Under the pieces are notes generated by a model. The model had not been told where the DNA came from and made no database searches. It saw nothing but the letters and a program-made list of their open reading frames with translations. A stretch of DNA of 64,000 bases from Campylorhamphus procurvoides (lineage: Eukaryota; Chordata; Aves; Passeriformes; Dendrocolaptidae), in NCBI GenBank assembly GCA_013396655.1, contig WBMV01008416.1, forward strand, positions 124,001 through 188,000. Reading direction: 5' to 3'. Positions 40,493 to 52,495 of the stretch are shown here, piece by piece. The position numbers and the translations under genes were made by a program. Position 1 is the stretch's first letter, and each line of letters begins with the position of its first letter.

Positions 40493-41014
40493 TCCAATTT
40501 GAGCCAAATTATTGTGAATTACTCTGTCTGGTCTAGGCTATTATTAGACTGTCCAGCAACTGTGGTTCTTTTGATTATTTCAACAGCTGGTTTTGTTGTT
40601 TGACTAAAGATGCAAAAGTACAGCTTTCTCCTCCCCCTAGAAACTGCTTACCCAGATAAAGGGCTATGTCAGGATCTGTTCCAAGACTGCTAAGGTAGAT
40701 CTGCTGTTGCTGCTCAGGAGCACACTGTCAGAGCCCCATCTATGTCCCACAGACATGTTAAAGGCTGCCTCCTTCCTAGGTACCTCCATTATTTACACAC
40801 CTTTATCAGGTATCAACCCAGTGATGTGTTGTTACCTTTGGCTAAAACTCCTAAAGCTGTTTATCACTTGAAAATACCAACATAAAACTAAAAGTGAGGC
40901 ACAGCTCACAGACGGAGCATGGATGAATGCATCCGGCAAGCACTCACTAAGAAAGAACTACTTGAAAGAAATGGAGGCATTTAAAATCTAAAAAACACCT
41001 CTGAGCTTGAATGC
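40493..41014. other. Non-coding DNA, no feature seen
   Basis: No exon or repeat was recognised between the microsatellite and the following CR1. Confidence 0.45.
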
Positions 41015-41976
41015 TTGTGGTGTCCCTCAGAGGTCCATAATGGGACTGGTGCTGTTTAACATCAGCAGCAGGGACAGTGGTACTAAGTGCACTCTGAGCA
41101 GTTTGCTGACGACACCAGGCTGTGTGGTGCAGTCAACATTCTGGAGGGAAGGGATGCCATCCAGAGGGACATGACAGGCTTGAGAGATGGGCCTGTGTGA
41201 ACCTCATGAAGTTCAACAAGGCCAAGTGCAAGGTCCTGCACCTGAGTCCGGGCAGTCCCAAGCATAAGTACAGGAAGGGCAGAGAATGGATCAAAATTGC
41301 CCATTGGGAGAAAGACTTGGGGATGTTGGTAGACAAGAAGCTTGACCTGTGTCAGCAGTGTGCACCTGCAGCCAGAAAGCCAACTGTATCCTGGGCTGCA
41401 TCAAAACCAGCATGGCCAGCAGGTGATTCTGCCCCTCTGTTCTGCTCTGGTGAGTTCTCACCTGGAGTCCTGAATCCAGCTCTGAGGTCTTCAGCGCCAG
41501 AGAAGATGTGGACCTGTTAGAGTGGTTCCAGAGGAGGGCCACAAAGATGACTCAAAGGCTGAAACACCTGTCCTATAAAGACAGGCAGAGTGAGTTTGGG
41601 TTGTTCAGCATGATGAAGAAAAGGCCCTGGGGAAACTTCACTGCAGCCTTCCAGTACTTCAAGAAGGCTTACAAAAAGGAGGGAGAGGGACTTTCTACAC
41701 GGGCAGATAGTGACAGGGCAAGCAGGAATGTCTTTAGGCTGAAAGAGGGTAGGTTTATTTTAGATATTAGGAAGAAATTCTTTAATGTGAGGGTGGCGAG
41801 GCACAGGAACAGATTGTCCAGAGGCTGTGAATGCCCCATCCCTGAAAGAGTTAAAGCCCAGTCTGGATGGGGCTCTGAGTAACTTGGTCTGGGGATAAGT
41901 GTCCCTGCCCGTGGCAGAGGGGTTGTTACTGGATGATTTTTATGGTCCCTTTCAACCCAAACCATTTTATGGTTCA
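41015..41976 (+). mobile_element. Long CR1 fragment with decayed ORF2 end, plus strand
   Basis: The longest LINE piece in the window (about 960 bases), on the plus strand. The open frame at 41122-41520 preserves the recognisable C-terminal part of CR1 ORF2: a WACVNLMKFNKAKCKVLHL-type segment near 41190-41250, followed by the GKDLGMLVDKKL-like segment near 41310-41345 with substitutions. It then runs through gttccagaggagggccacaa, gacagggcaagcaggaatgt and tgtccctgcccgtggcagag to the 3' terminus aacccaaaccattttatggt at about 41972. Frameshifts and stops break the frame, and no endonuclease domain remains. ORF2 normally supplies endonuclease and reverse transcriptase for target-primed retrotransposition; this copy is dead. 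Confidence 0.93.
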
Positions 41977-43180
41977 TGACTGGTACAGTGGCAGTGGGAG
42001 CATACCTACAGATAACATATCTTGAAGAATTCTATCTACTGGTAAACAACCTCCTTTTGGAAGGACTGAGCATTGTTGATTTCTTTTTTTGCAATAAAAA
42101 TTTAAGAAATGTGGTTCAAATATTTCATTCAATGCTGCAATATTTTCTTGCATTGAGTAGTACTCATTAGAATTTTTTCAGTACTGTTTACACTAATGTG
42201 TTAGTTATTGTTACCTGAAACTTATATCCATATATGAGTTGCATCTCAGTTTGATCTCTTCTTTTCTAGTGAAATCCATCTTCAAACAGTTACAGGCACT
42301 TTTTGAATGGCTCCTCTACCCCTAAAACTCAGTCACTGTCCCAAGTGCATTTCCTGCTGGCAGAGCACAATATATTGCCAAGTGGTTGCTTCAGGGACTT
42401 CACTGCTTTCTATATAATTTAGTTATTCCACATTCATTTTTAAGTTGGACTTTCCCTGTGAACGCTAAGGAACTCTTGATCATTGTCAACATTAAATACT
42501 CGCGATCCTTCTATACTGTATTATTTGATATTTTGGGGAATGTTTTCTTAGTCATTGCAAGAACTACTCCATTCAGCATGGTTTTCTTAGGTCTAAGACC
42601 TGTCCAAATATATTTTTCAGTTTGATATGCTTAGAAGCCTGTTAATTTCATCAACGGCAACAAAAGAAGGTTTAATCCAATTTTTGGGCTCTCTGAATGT
42701 GTGCTATGCTCTATGGTACGTTTCTGTTTTTTCTCTCCTTGGTAATTTTACATGATGCCAAGCTTTTTTTCCTTCCCCCAACACTAGTGAAACATAGTAT
42801 AAAAAGAAGATAGGCAGTGGAAAATTGATGGGTTCCTTGTCACTCTTTGTGATTAGTGGAATTTAGGAGCTGAATACAGGTACTGCATTTTGGCTCCATG
42901 GCGGAGAACCACAATACAAACAACATATACTGTTTATTTTACATGGGAGAGTCTATTTTGTCTCTCACACATGCAAATACCATAAACTTGCTTCCATTTT
43001 GCTGTTCTTCCTCGTATTTTCTTCATTAGAACTTGTTTTTCTCTTCGTTTTGGTGCAGGTGATGCTCTGTGGCACAGCCATATAGCATACCTGTGACAGC
43101 AGTGTTCTGCTGAAGAACTTTGTATCCACTCTAGATCATATACAAGGCATGCAGATCCTGCATTGAAATTTATAAGCTAT
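41977..43180. other. Non-coding DNA, no feature seen
   Basis: T-rich unique sequence with no exon or repeat recognised. Confidence 0.45.
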
Positions 43181-44200
43181 TCTGGTTTAAAGGTAAACTG
43201 GTGGGAGAAATGAACCCAACTCAAGGGAGATTACAAGTCAGAGTTGCAATTTACTAAAAAGATTACAATAAATACAATGATACTGAGAAAAAATTGTTTT
43301 TAACCCACAATAACCAGATGTATAACCCAGCATCTGGGGCATGAACAGAATCATGTTCATTAGCCCCTGTGCTGAGCACCACGTGGTCCCTCTGAGTGCA
43401 AAGTAAAAGAAAAGGAAAACCTGTTGGCGAGGATGATGGGTCACAGTCTTGTTGAGAATGGCAGTCACAGGCCTGTTGAGGCTGTGGTCCTCTTCTGGAT
43501 CCAAGGAGTGGTACCAGAAATCCCAAAACCTGAAGATTATATATGGTCCAGTTCAGGTGGGAATGCCCAGTACCTCCCTCAAGGCAGGCAGTTCCACAGT
43601 GGGTAATTTAACTCTGTAAATCATGGGATATTTTTCTAATCTTTGATCGTCTAGGTCGTTGTAGCTGCCTATTGTGCCAGTCCCTAATGGCCCATTAGCA
43701 GACATGACCTCTCAGCCTGGGTGTGAACATGCTAATGCTTCTCTGGAGGGGAGTTATCACACGTTTGTTTGAAAACAAAGAAATGCTCCTCGGTCTCACA
43801 GGCTCCTTTAACACCCAGCTTGTAGCCTCAGGGGTCAGGTGTGCCGTGGGCAGCTGCTGCAAACGATCCATTATTAACAGTTCATGAGAAATTACATAGA
43901 GTGTGTAGAATACATAGTTTTGGTTACACCCACACAGTGATAAACTGGTTCCATCCACTGTAACTAGGACATAAGCCGAGTTCCTTGGACTACCATGCAA
44001 TCTATCCATGCAGAGGTCATCCAAAGCATGAGGCTTTAGAGAACACATACTTTTAGTGGAAGGCTTGATTTGTCTGTTATACAGTCCAGCTGTATATCCA
44101 GTTTTATGCCTGGCCTCACATCCTTTTTTAGTATAAAGCCATATATCCTTCAAAGTGTGGCTATTATACCACTTGAACACTAAGATGTCCAGTGACAAAA
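43181..44200. mobile_element. Probable LTR/ERV-like repeat, boundaries and orientation uncertain
   Basis: The stretch from tctggtttaaaggtaaactg (about 43184) through gtgggagaaatgaacccaac and acaataaatacaatgatact resembles LTR sequence I associate with passerine ERVL-type elements. It contains AATAAA at about 43268 on the plus strand. The minus-strand frame 43695-44198 is open for 167 codons, with a TTG rather than ATG at its start, and reads like eroded protein. It may be internal retroviral sequence, but no gag, pol or env motif can be named. Neither TG/CA ends nor a target-site duplication could be fixed. If it is an ERV, it is a broken relic. Confidence 0.4.
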
Positions 44201-44859
44201 AAGCCTCTATTAAGGAACAATGATTGTAAAGTCAAGACCTGAAACACTAAGAAATGCACAGACAATAATTTGGATTCACACATTATGATATATTTTTCAG
44301 TTTTGTGATGACATATTTTTTCCAACCTATATGATCTGCTTTATTCACTTGGTGCTTAGTGTGTCAGCATGATACTGCTCAACATTAGGATTATTTGCTA
44401 TTTGTTGTATCTTCCTGCTCTAATTTGTGGTCACATAATTTATTGATTTACTGTCCCTTGTTCACTTGCTCTGAAGTTGAATTCAACTTGCTAATAAGCT
44501 TTTTTCATAGCACCTAAGGTGGAGTAACATGTAAGAACATTTATGATTTAGTTTTGCAGTTACCATACAAAGTGGAGAAGCAATATAATTTCCACTTTAG
44601 ATACAAGCACCTGAGGCCCAGGAAAAGAAAAAAAAAAAAGAAAAAAGAAAATTAGAGCTAAAACTACACAAGTTGTCTGACTTGAAATATGGCCATATTT
44701 TTCATATCGCTTGAGCGCTTTGAATGTGTACCTCACTGGTTTCAAACAGGTCCTAAGATGACCTCTCCTTAAGTATCTCAAACCAGGGTCGTGCAGCTCA
44801 GGCCAAGACACACATGGTGCTGGACCCCCGCAGGGAGCTGCCCCCTCTCCTCACAGCCA
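44201..44859. other. Non-coding DNA, no feature seen
   Basis: AT-rich, with a purine tract of A and G at 44621-44650. No exon was recognised. Confidence 0.45.
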
Positions 44860-45113
44860 GAACTGCGGGGGTGGGAAGGGAGCGCTGCAGACCGACCCCT
44901 CCAGCCCCCTGTGCCAAGGCTGGGCACCCAGAGCGGGTGGCACAGGAACACATCCCGCTGGGTTTGAATGTCCCCAGAGAGGGAGGCTCCGCGACCTCCT
45001 GGGCAGCCCGTTCCAGTGCTGTGCCACCCTCAAGGTAAAGAAGCTCTTCCTCATCCTGAGGTGGAACTTCTCGTGGTTTAGTTTATGGCCATTACTCCTC
45101 GTCCTGGCACCAT
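44860..45113 (-). mobile_element. CR1 LINE fragment, minus strand, GC-rich
   Basis: Reverse-complemented CR1 3' region: acacatcccgctgggtttga near 44948, gggcagcccgttccagtgct near 45001 and tttatggccattactcctcg near 45080. It has an unusually high number of CpGs for a CR1. The match stops at about 45113, where GC-rich sequence begins. Confidence 0.9.
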
Positions 45114-45451
45114 GCTCCGGGCACCCCCCTGCCCCCGGCGTGAGGCGAGGCTGACCTCGCTGCCCCCTTCCCCCGGCCAGGAGGCCGCCCCGGCCCACAC
45201 GGCCGCGGCCCGGCCCGGCCCGGCCCNCGCGCTCCGGGGCTGCGGTCCTGTCGGGGGCCGGGCGGCGCTGGCCCTGCAGACCGAGGGGTGCCGGCACAGA
45301 GGGGTGCTGGCCCAGGGGGGTGCCGGCCCCGGCTTCGCCCCAGAGCGCCTCGGCTCGGCTCGGCTCAGGTGCATCCAGCGCCGGGCGTGTGCCCGCGGGC
45401 CGCCCTCCCCTGGCACCGCCCCGGCGCTCCTGCTCCGAGCGGGCACAGAGC
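45114..45451. promoter_or_regulatory. Small CpG-rich block containing an N, possible second promoter
   Basis: Very GC- and CpG-rich sequence lying between two CR1 pieces, with a cggcc tandem ending in N at 45227 and a ggctc tandem near 45351-45366. It may be a short CpG island. The DNA to its right is G+T-biased, as expected if transcription ran rightwards from here. It may equally be a GC-rich repeat or locally biased sequence, since both flanks are CR1. The long open frames here (for example 44851-45849 minus, which also crosses both CR1 pieces) are stop-poor GC-rich artefacts. Confidence 0.35.
45227..45227. other. Single ambiguous base (gap mark) in GC-rich tandem
   Basis: N directly after three gcccg-type units. 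It probably marks an unresolved GC-rich gap like those at 15455, 16294 and 24443, but no duplicated flank is visible here. Confidence 0.8.
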
Positions 45452-45640
45452 CATAGCGTGGCTTGAGCCGGAACGGGGCCTTCAAGGGGATCGAGTTCCA
45501 GCCCCCCTGCCGCGGGCAGGAACACCTGCAGCCGCACCAGGTTGCTCAGGGCACGCCGGCCTGGAGCTCCTGCAGGGATGGAGCACCCACAGCTTGGCTG
45601 GGCGGCCCGCTCAGTGTCTCGCCACCCTGATGGGCATGGA
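45452..45640 (-). mobile_element. CR1 3'-end fragment, minus strand, GC-rich
   Basis: Reads as a reverse-complemented CR1 terminus: catagcgtggcttgagccgg, then gatcgagttccagcccccct, gccgcgggcaggaacacctg and the tctcgccaccctgatgggca block. It is in the same orientation as the CR1 at 44860-45113. The 3' terminus is present in each, so these are two insertions. Confidence 0.8.
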
Positions 45641-48600
45641 CCGGCCACCACGGACACCGCCAGGTGCACAGCCTGCCCTATCAGGAAATTAAATGCCGGT
45701 TTTATTTCAAAGTACCAAGGTGGAGGAACATCTAGATACCAAGGTTGTCCACATGTGGCCACTTCCATGGGGATACAGACAGCAGGCCCCGGCAGACAGG
45801 AGGCAAGAATCAGTGCATATAGGAAGGCATGGAGCTTGGGTGTCAGCAAATTGATACGTATTTATGAAGAGACCTGGAGGTCACAGCAAGCTTTTATTTG
45901 AATTGGTGAACTCCAGTGGACCCTGGCAGCAACTGAAAGTATTAATTCAGACATCATAGTTAACTGTGGGACAACACACATGTCACTTTTCTGTAGTCAC
46001 TGAGGTGTGAATGCAGCATTTATTTTTCTCTCAGTGTAGAATCCCCTCCAGATTGAGTCATTTTCCTAAAGTCAGTTTCCAGGTAAAATCTCAGTCACAC
46101 TGCATAGTTAAAGTTGAATTACAAATATTCCGATTTTTAATAATTATGATACAGCTGTAGCAGTATAGCCCCTTCTACAATTTGTGTGGTTCTGCATCCA
46201 TTTCAGCAACAAGAAATTGAGTGGCCCTTTGTAAATGACAAAAGCAACGCAACTTGAGGGATCACAGAGGAAGACTTGCAGCAGGCAGGCCCTATGGCTT
46301 CCAGTGACCCAAGTTATGTCACTGCCTGTCTGGGCAGGTGCAGGATTAGCAGGACCCCACTGAAACTATTGTGGTTTGAAATGTGTGCAGGGTTTCACCT
46401 TGTCTGGGATAGAGTGCAAAAAACCCGTTTTGGTTCCTGTATGGTTTCCTCAAGTTCATGCTGCTGGTTATGATATCTGTTTTCTGAAGGTGTTCTTTTG
46501 GTGGATTTTATTACTGGAAGACACGGAGTTGGTTCTACAGTTTATATATGTATTTAACCTTTGCTGCCTTCTTGCGGAACAAAGCTTGTTCCCAGAGTTT
46601 GTCTTTGATACAATGCGATAATCAGTAATAAAAGGCCCATGTCCTTTTTTCAGTTCCTAGTAGTATTTCGTCCTGAAAATCACCCTTGGAAATGGGCTCA
46701 GCCTTATGTGCTTACCTTGCTAGTGTAAAGTATGTGTGAATGAAAAGCATTCTGTTTTAGCTGTGTCGCCTCCTTTCCGTCTGTTTGCAAGACTCTACAG
46801 TAGAAAATAGCACAAGAACTTGTAGTGGAGCATTCTTAAGGCATCTTTGAAGAATATCATCTAAGGTGGAGTAGTTTGCTGTTCTTCCCTTACTTGACCT
46901 TTATTTACATACTTTTATTTACGAGCCTATTGAAAATAAGTGGGTTTTTTTCTGCGTGTGGTGTGCAGTTACACTGCCAGCATAGTAATATAAATAAGTG
47001 TTAAATAAGCCTGCTAGATATTTTTTGTGGGGTTTAAGCAATGTAGTCACACCTTAGCAGATTGTCAATTTAAGCATTTCAGTCTGTTAAACTAATTGTG
47101 AATGCCAGCAACTTAAAATTTCTGGTATGTTCAACTTATGGATGAAAATGCATAAGGGCAGTTGATCACCTTTGTCCTGCACGTGCAAAGCATATATGCA
47201 ACGTGGTAGTTGAAAGGTCAAAGTTCACAAATGCCTGTGACTTACTAAACCATCAGACATGTAATTAGCACTGTTTTATTGGAGAGCCAGAGCACAGGAG
47301 GCTCTGGAATGAAGAAGTAGTATTTTCCCTTGAAGCTAGTCACAGTTGTGCTACGCCTCATGCTGTAGGATGAAGCCAGTCAAACTAATCTAACTTGCTG
47401 CTGCTGGTCTAGAGGTGTGATCTTCATTGTGGATGTGCACTTCTGCTCTCTCCTGTGTGTCAGCTCTGCTGCTTGTCCAACCTGTTGGTGAGTGAAGTCA
47501 CTGAAATTGTGGTTTGGTGGCAGCTGGGCTGATTTACTGGGTGACTGCTGAGGCCTCTCTTGGGGAGCTCTTGTGCTTGCTAGAACCTGCACCAACCTGT
47601 TCTGGTGCGTTGGCCAAGTGGTGGGGTATTTTTCTATTTCTCTTCAGTGGATGGGAGCCTGCTGATTCAGCTTGCTGGAATGGTTTTGTGCAGGTTTGGA
47701 TGAATGTGGAAGCTGGCAGAAGGGAAAGAATAGGAACATGCAGCCGGAGGGAGGTAAGAGACTGTGGCAGTCAGAAGTTAGTTTGGCTTAGGTTGCTGCG
47801 AAACTGCAGCCTGAGAGCTCTTAGAGCGTTATTCATGTTTTGGTTTGTTGGAGATTTTTGGTGTTTTTGCTTGTTTGGTTTTTTATTTGGTTTGCTGGAC
47901 AGTGAATTTGTCTGGGGTTTTTGCTGGAATGGTTTGGGGGCCTTTTTGCTGGTTTGATGAGCTGAAGACACTTGCTTAAGCACTAGACAAGTGCCAGAGC
48001 TGATGTTAAAGCAGGGTTTGAAAACTTTGAGATGCAAGCAGATGAGATGGGCAGAATCAATATTATCCATGGGTTAGTTGTAGATAGCTCAGGTGACTTC
48101 TCTGACTACCTGTTTTTACCAACTGCATGTCATGATTCCATGTCATGGAATTACATTCTCTGCGTTTCAGGAAAACATTTGCCATGTTCTGGAAAACCTG
48201 TGAGAAGATATTAAGTAGAGCAATTTGAGACTCTTCTAGTGAAAAGTTTTTAAGAAAATGCTGATTGACTGAGTTGTTTGGAGTTTTTTTAATGTACGTA
48301 TAGGTTTTTTAAGTGATAGGGAGAACTATTCTTTAAAATTTGAGAATAAAAGTAGCCTCATAGGTTCATTAGAACCAAATCATACAGTCACCTGCTGTGG
48401 GAAAGGAAACCAGTCTTGTGGAAACCTTTAGGGTTTTTTACTGCAATATAAATAAGTTAAATAATGTGGATTGATTTCTGCCTCCCTTGTTGCATATTTC
48501 TGTCACATACATTATTGTTCTGGGAAGTAATAGAGACCACAGGATTTTACTGGATTTTTTTTTTATTTAGAATCTTAATATTTTTATTTAGCTTGTTTTT

Positions 48601-51225
48601 AGTAAAGCGGAAACAAAAAAATTCCAGACAAACCAGAACAACAACAACAACAAATCCCACTAAAATTGTCCATAGACTTAGAGGCTCTTTTCAGTCTAAC
48701 TTTGGGCCTTAATCTGGTCTGCTTTCCTTTTTTCACTAGCTTTTTACTCAGTGACTTCTGCATGAAATAAGCCAACTTGCAGGAAAGTTTATAGTGAATA
48801 TAGTAAATTTTGATTATTAACTGCATTGATTAGTTGTGTGTCCTTGCTACTGCATTTGGGCAGAGTACCCTGGTATTGTGATGATATCTCAAGTACACAA
48901 GACATTTTTAACATATTCAGCATCTACATTATTTCACTTTGAATTCTGATCAGTGTTCCTTGAGGAAGAATAGTCCATAGCAGATGCTTTTTTACCCAAA
49001 AATTAAAATGAAATTGCCAACTGTAGAAGCCAATAATGACATTTATTTGAGTTGATAAGGAAGACCTATTGTGATTTGTACTTTAATGTGGGGTTAAAAG
49101 CACAGATGGTCAATAGTACAAGAAAAGGTTTTGATTTAAATTAACATTGCTCTGTTTTACTTATCACAAATGCTTGTCTGTGGTTTGTTCCAACACACCG
49201 GCTGTAGATTTTGCATATGAGTTTTGCTATGCTGATTGAAACATCTCTGGATTGTGTTTTGTTGTAGGGCTTTTTTTCCTTCTGTTTCTGTTTCTCCATA
49301 GTATTTGAGATGTTTCCTGGAACTTCAGTTCTAGTGGGTAATTTTAGATTATGGTTAAAATTATCTATTTTTGGTTCGTTGATTGACTGAGTGTTTTGGG
49401 GTCTTTTTTGCCAAAACAGGATCTAGTTCAGAGTTGGATCAATTCTTTCCGCTCCCACAACTCCCACATCAAACTGGTGCTGACTTGTTTTGAAGCTGAG
49501 AACAATGAGCTGTGTCCAATATAACAAATTAAAGTTGAGTATTTCACTGCTTAGCATGCTGAGAGGTTATGGGGGTACATTTGTATAGTGTGTCTGACGA
49601 AATTCAGTGAACATCAATTTGCAGACATCATGGACTATTTACAGATAAATGAAGAATACAAGAATGCTCAGCAGTTGTTCCATGTTAAAGCAAACATACA
49701 TGTTTGACCTTAAGAAGTAAAGAATAAGATGGTCTGAAATTCTTCATGAAATTCTTAAGCCTGAGACTGTTTCAGTGATGATGTCTTTGAGGGTTCACTG
49801 GATCATAACAAAACCAGCTCGACCTTAGTCCTTCCCAAGGGGTGCCAGCGACCTTGGAGCAGAGAAACAGCATGATTAGGAAAGGGATGATTCTAAGAGT
49901 TAGTTGCTTAACTAAATCTTGTATTTCAGAAGTGGAAAGATCTGCATCTTAGAAATCAGATGTCAGCATTGTTCAGCTGGAAACGTCTTTGTCTGCATGC
50001 CTGTGTCCTTCAGTCCTTATCTGGAAATTGTTCTGCTTGTCCATACTGAGTGTAACTATTTATCCTCTTTTATTCAGAGAAGAGAAGAGAAAAAAAAATC
50101 TTGATAGAGTAAATCACTTGTCTTAAATAAATTCATAGAGTCTGCCTATGATCTTCTTCTCTGTCCATGTGTATGCAAGAAGCCCTTAAAGAGAGAACTG
50201 ACAGGATCATTAGTGTGGAGGGATGTGTGCCAGTATTAATTTTATTTGTTTGTTTGTTTATTTTAGCAGTTGGCTCACAAGCAGTAGGTTGCTCACTGAG
50301 CATCTCTTCCCTCTTTCTTCTGGGATTCAGTCTGTTTTGTTTTGGCAGTCCCAATGCAGACTCAAGGATTTCACTTTTAATAACTGCTTGAGGCACCACC
50401 ACAGTAAAATATTTAAAATCCAAAGTGCACAAATAATGTAATTCTGTAATAACCTCTGACTGGTGCTGGTATGTTGTATCTTGTAAGTATTAAGAGGATT
50501 ACTGATGAAGCATTTTCTATAGCTCATTGAAGTTACTGCACACATTTCCACTATATTTCATAGTCTTTGACTGTAGCTTGCTTGAGGTAAATATAAATAC
50601 TAACTAAAACTTTTCTGAAAGTTAAATAACATAGCCTATGCATGTAAATTCCCCAACACTGAAATTCAAATGTACTGTCATTGGCAAGAAAAAAACCCTG
50701 TTTGCAGTTACTTGGCCAAGAATAGTGACTGAAGCCCAAAGAGTGTGTTCTCTGAAGAAACAACCCTTCTTAAAATTGAGACTGCTCTAAGGAAGATAAC
50801 TGAATAACTTCTGATAGTCAATAGGGTGATTTCCTAGCCAAGGAAACTGTAGAAGGACAACAGTATCAACAAAGTGTCATTATTAAGTGATGAAATGGAC
50901 CTTCTTTATTTAGGTTATAGCCAAAAGAAGGTACAAAAAGGAGCCATTGCTTAAGGAGAGGTAGTTTGTAGCCAGAGAATGACCCATTGAGTTATGATTG
51001 CCCAAAGACCATGCTGTTACCTGTGTTGTAAGCAATCATTTCCTGTCAAGGCAACAAATGATAAGTCAGGGTTTTTGCATGAAGAATGGGGATAGACAGC
51101 AAAGGGCAAAATGAGTCATAACCTCATTGCAAGAAGCCTTTACCAAAGTGGTGGTTGTTTAGGAGTGGAAAAAAGTTAATATTTGTAAATAAATTGTCAA
51201 TATTTGCTTTTGACTGTATAGTCTT
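45641..51225. other. Non-coding DNA, G+T-biased, no confirmed gene
   Basis: The given strand is rich in G and T, for example the T/G tracts at 47830-47950. Simple sequence includes an aac tract at 48639-48652 and a gttt tract at 50247-50261. One weak exon-like piece lies at 47694-47753. The open frame 47514-47957 follows the T/G-rich composition and shows no family signature. Confidence 0.5.
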
Positions 51226-51800
51226 TGTTGTCCTGAAATGGGTTCTTTCACATGGTGTGCAAGAGACCAATCAGCACACAAGGGTTGAGGTATTTGATTT
51301 ATTTACAGTGCATCCCAGAAAGAGGTCCTAGATGGCAAATCCACAAAGCCAGCACACAGATTATCAAAGCTTTTCAGCATTTATGCCTTTTAGCAAGAAA
51401 AGGCATTAATGTTTATTAGCTATAAGTTACATAGTTCTCTCATTAGTTAGTATTCTATTTCTATTGGTTAAATTACTCTCTTGTTTCTTATCCTAATTGG
51501 TCCATATGCTCAACCTTTTGAATAGAAGTGTTTCTTGGGTTGGTGGCTGTGGTCACCTCTCCCCCTGACAGAATTACCTTTTACCTAATTAGCGCATTAG
51601 ATTGATGAGTTGTCTTGCTTTATTCCTCCTAATCTGGTTCCTGCTGGCATTATCTTGGACATTCTGCCAAGTGTCCTTGCAGTCTATCAGTTCAGCATTC
51701 CATTGTGATTCTGTTTCTCAAGTTTTGTCGTTTTCCCTTTTTTTTCCTTCTCAACAGCTGCAGTTACTGAGGCAAGTTAAGCTGCAATTACTGAGACATG
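51226..51800 (-). mobile_element. LTR-like repeat, probably minus strand
   Basis: The sequence starting tgttgtcctgaaatgggttc at 51226 includes agagaccaatcagcacacaa, tctattggttaaattactct and cctaattggtccatatgctc, words typical of songbird endogenous retrovirus LTRs. On the minus strand it would end ...ggacaaca and carry AATAAA within the last 80 bases, as an LTR polyadenylation region should. The opposite edge is not certain (a CA near 51799 is possible), and no matching target-site duplication was found. No internal retroviral coding region is attached, so it may be a solo LTR. Confidence 0.45.
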
Positions 51801-52084
51801 TTAGATATAATTTGTATGGAAGCCATGCATCACCTTGATTTAAAAATCTGTAAACAACTGAGTGGTGGTCTTGACTCTCCATTAAAAGTTGGTGTAGTTC
51901 TGTGTGTATTTCAGTAAGAATCTCATACAGTGTGTGCCATATGAAATTTTATTTTGATAGCACTAAAGTAATTTGACATAAACGTCTCTCTTGATGCTTG
52001 TTGTCTATAATTAAATACAGTGCTTCACATTTGGCATGGTTTAGTTTTTTTACTTTGATGATTTTGAGTTTGTGACCATGGAAG

Positions 52085-52495
52085 TGTTGGCTGAAAGGGA
52101 GCTCTGGGGTCACCTAGTCTAGCCGCCTTGAAGAAGGCCTGTTGCCAAGGCTTGGTCCATCCAGCCACAGCTTTGTCTAGCTGTGTCTTGAAAAGTCACG
52201 CAAAAGAGAGGGATTTACAGCCTGTGCAGGTAACCTGCTTCAGTGCTGCACTAACTCCTAATGAAAGAATTTTTACTCACATTCAACCTTGAACCTTGCA
52301 AGGCAGTTACAGCCATGCCCATTGCAATGTTGTTCACTAATACCAGGAAGAGTTTGCATTTGTGATCTTTGTTGCTACCCTACAAGTAGGTGTATGCTGT
52401 GGTTAAATTGCAACTTTGCTGCCTTTTTTCTGAAGTAAAGAAGTCCAGCCTCTTCAGCCTTCTCATTGCACAGTCCTGCCTTGCTTATTCAGGTT
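52085..52495 (-). mobile_element. Old CR1 LINE fragment, minus strand
   Basis: Strongly diverged reverse-complemented CR1: agctctggggtcacctagtc near 52101, agctgtgtcttgaaaagtca near 52180, cctgcttcagtgctgcacta near 52230, and agtccagcctcttcagcctt near 52442. It represents an older subfamily than the copies at 16, 36.6 and 41 kb. Confidence 0.75.

Noticed and set aside
40279..40536. 85-codon frame with a long Cys-Val run
   Set aside because: The run is the translation of the TG microsatellite.
44851..45849. 332-codon open frame on the minus strand
   Set aside because: It spans two CR1 fragments and a GC-rich block with an N, where stop codons are rare by composition. There are no domain motifs.
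47514..47957. 147-codon plus-strand frame rich in Phe, Trp, Leu and Gly
   Set aside because: It results from a T/G-rich tract that contains few stop codons, with no family signature or start context.
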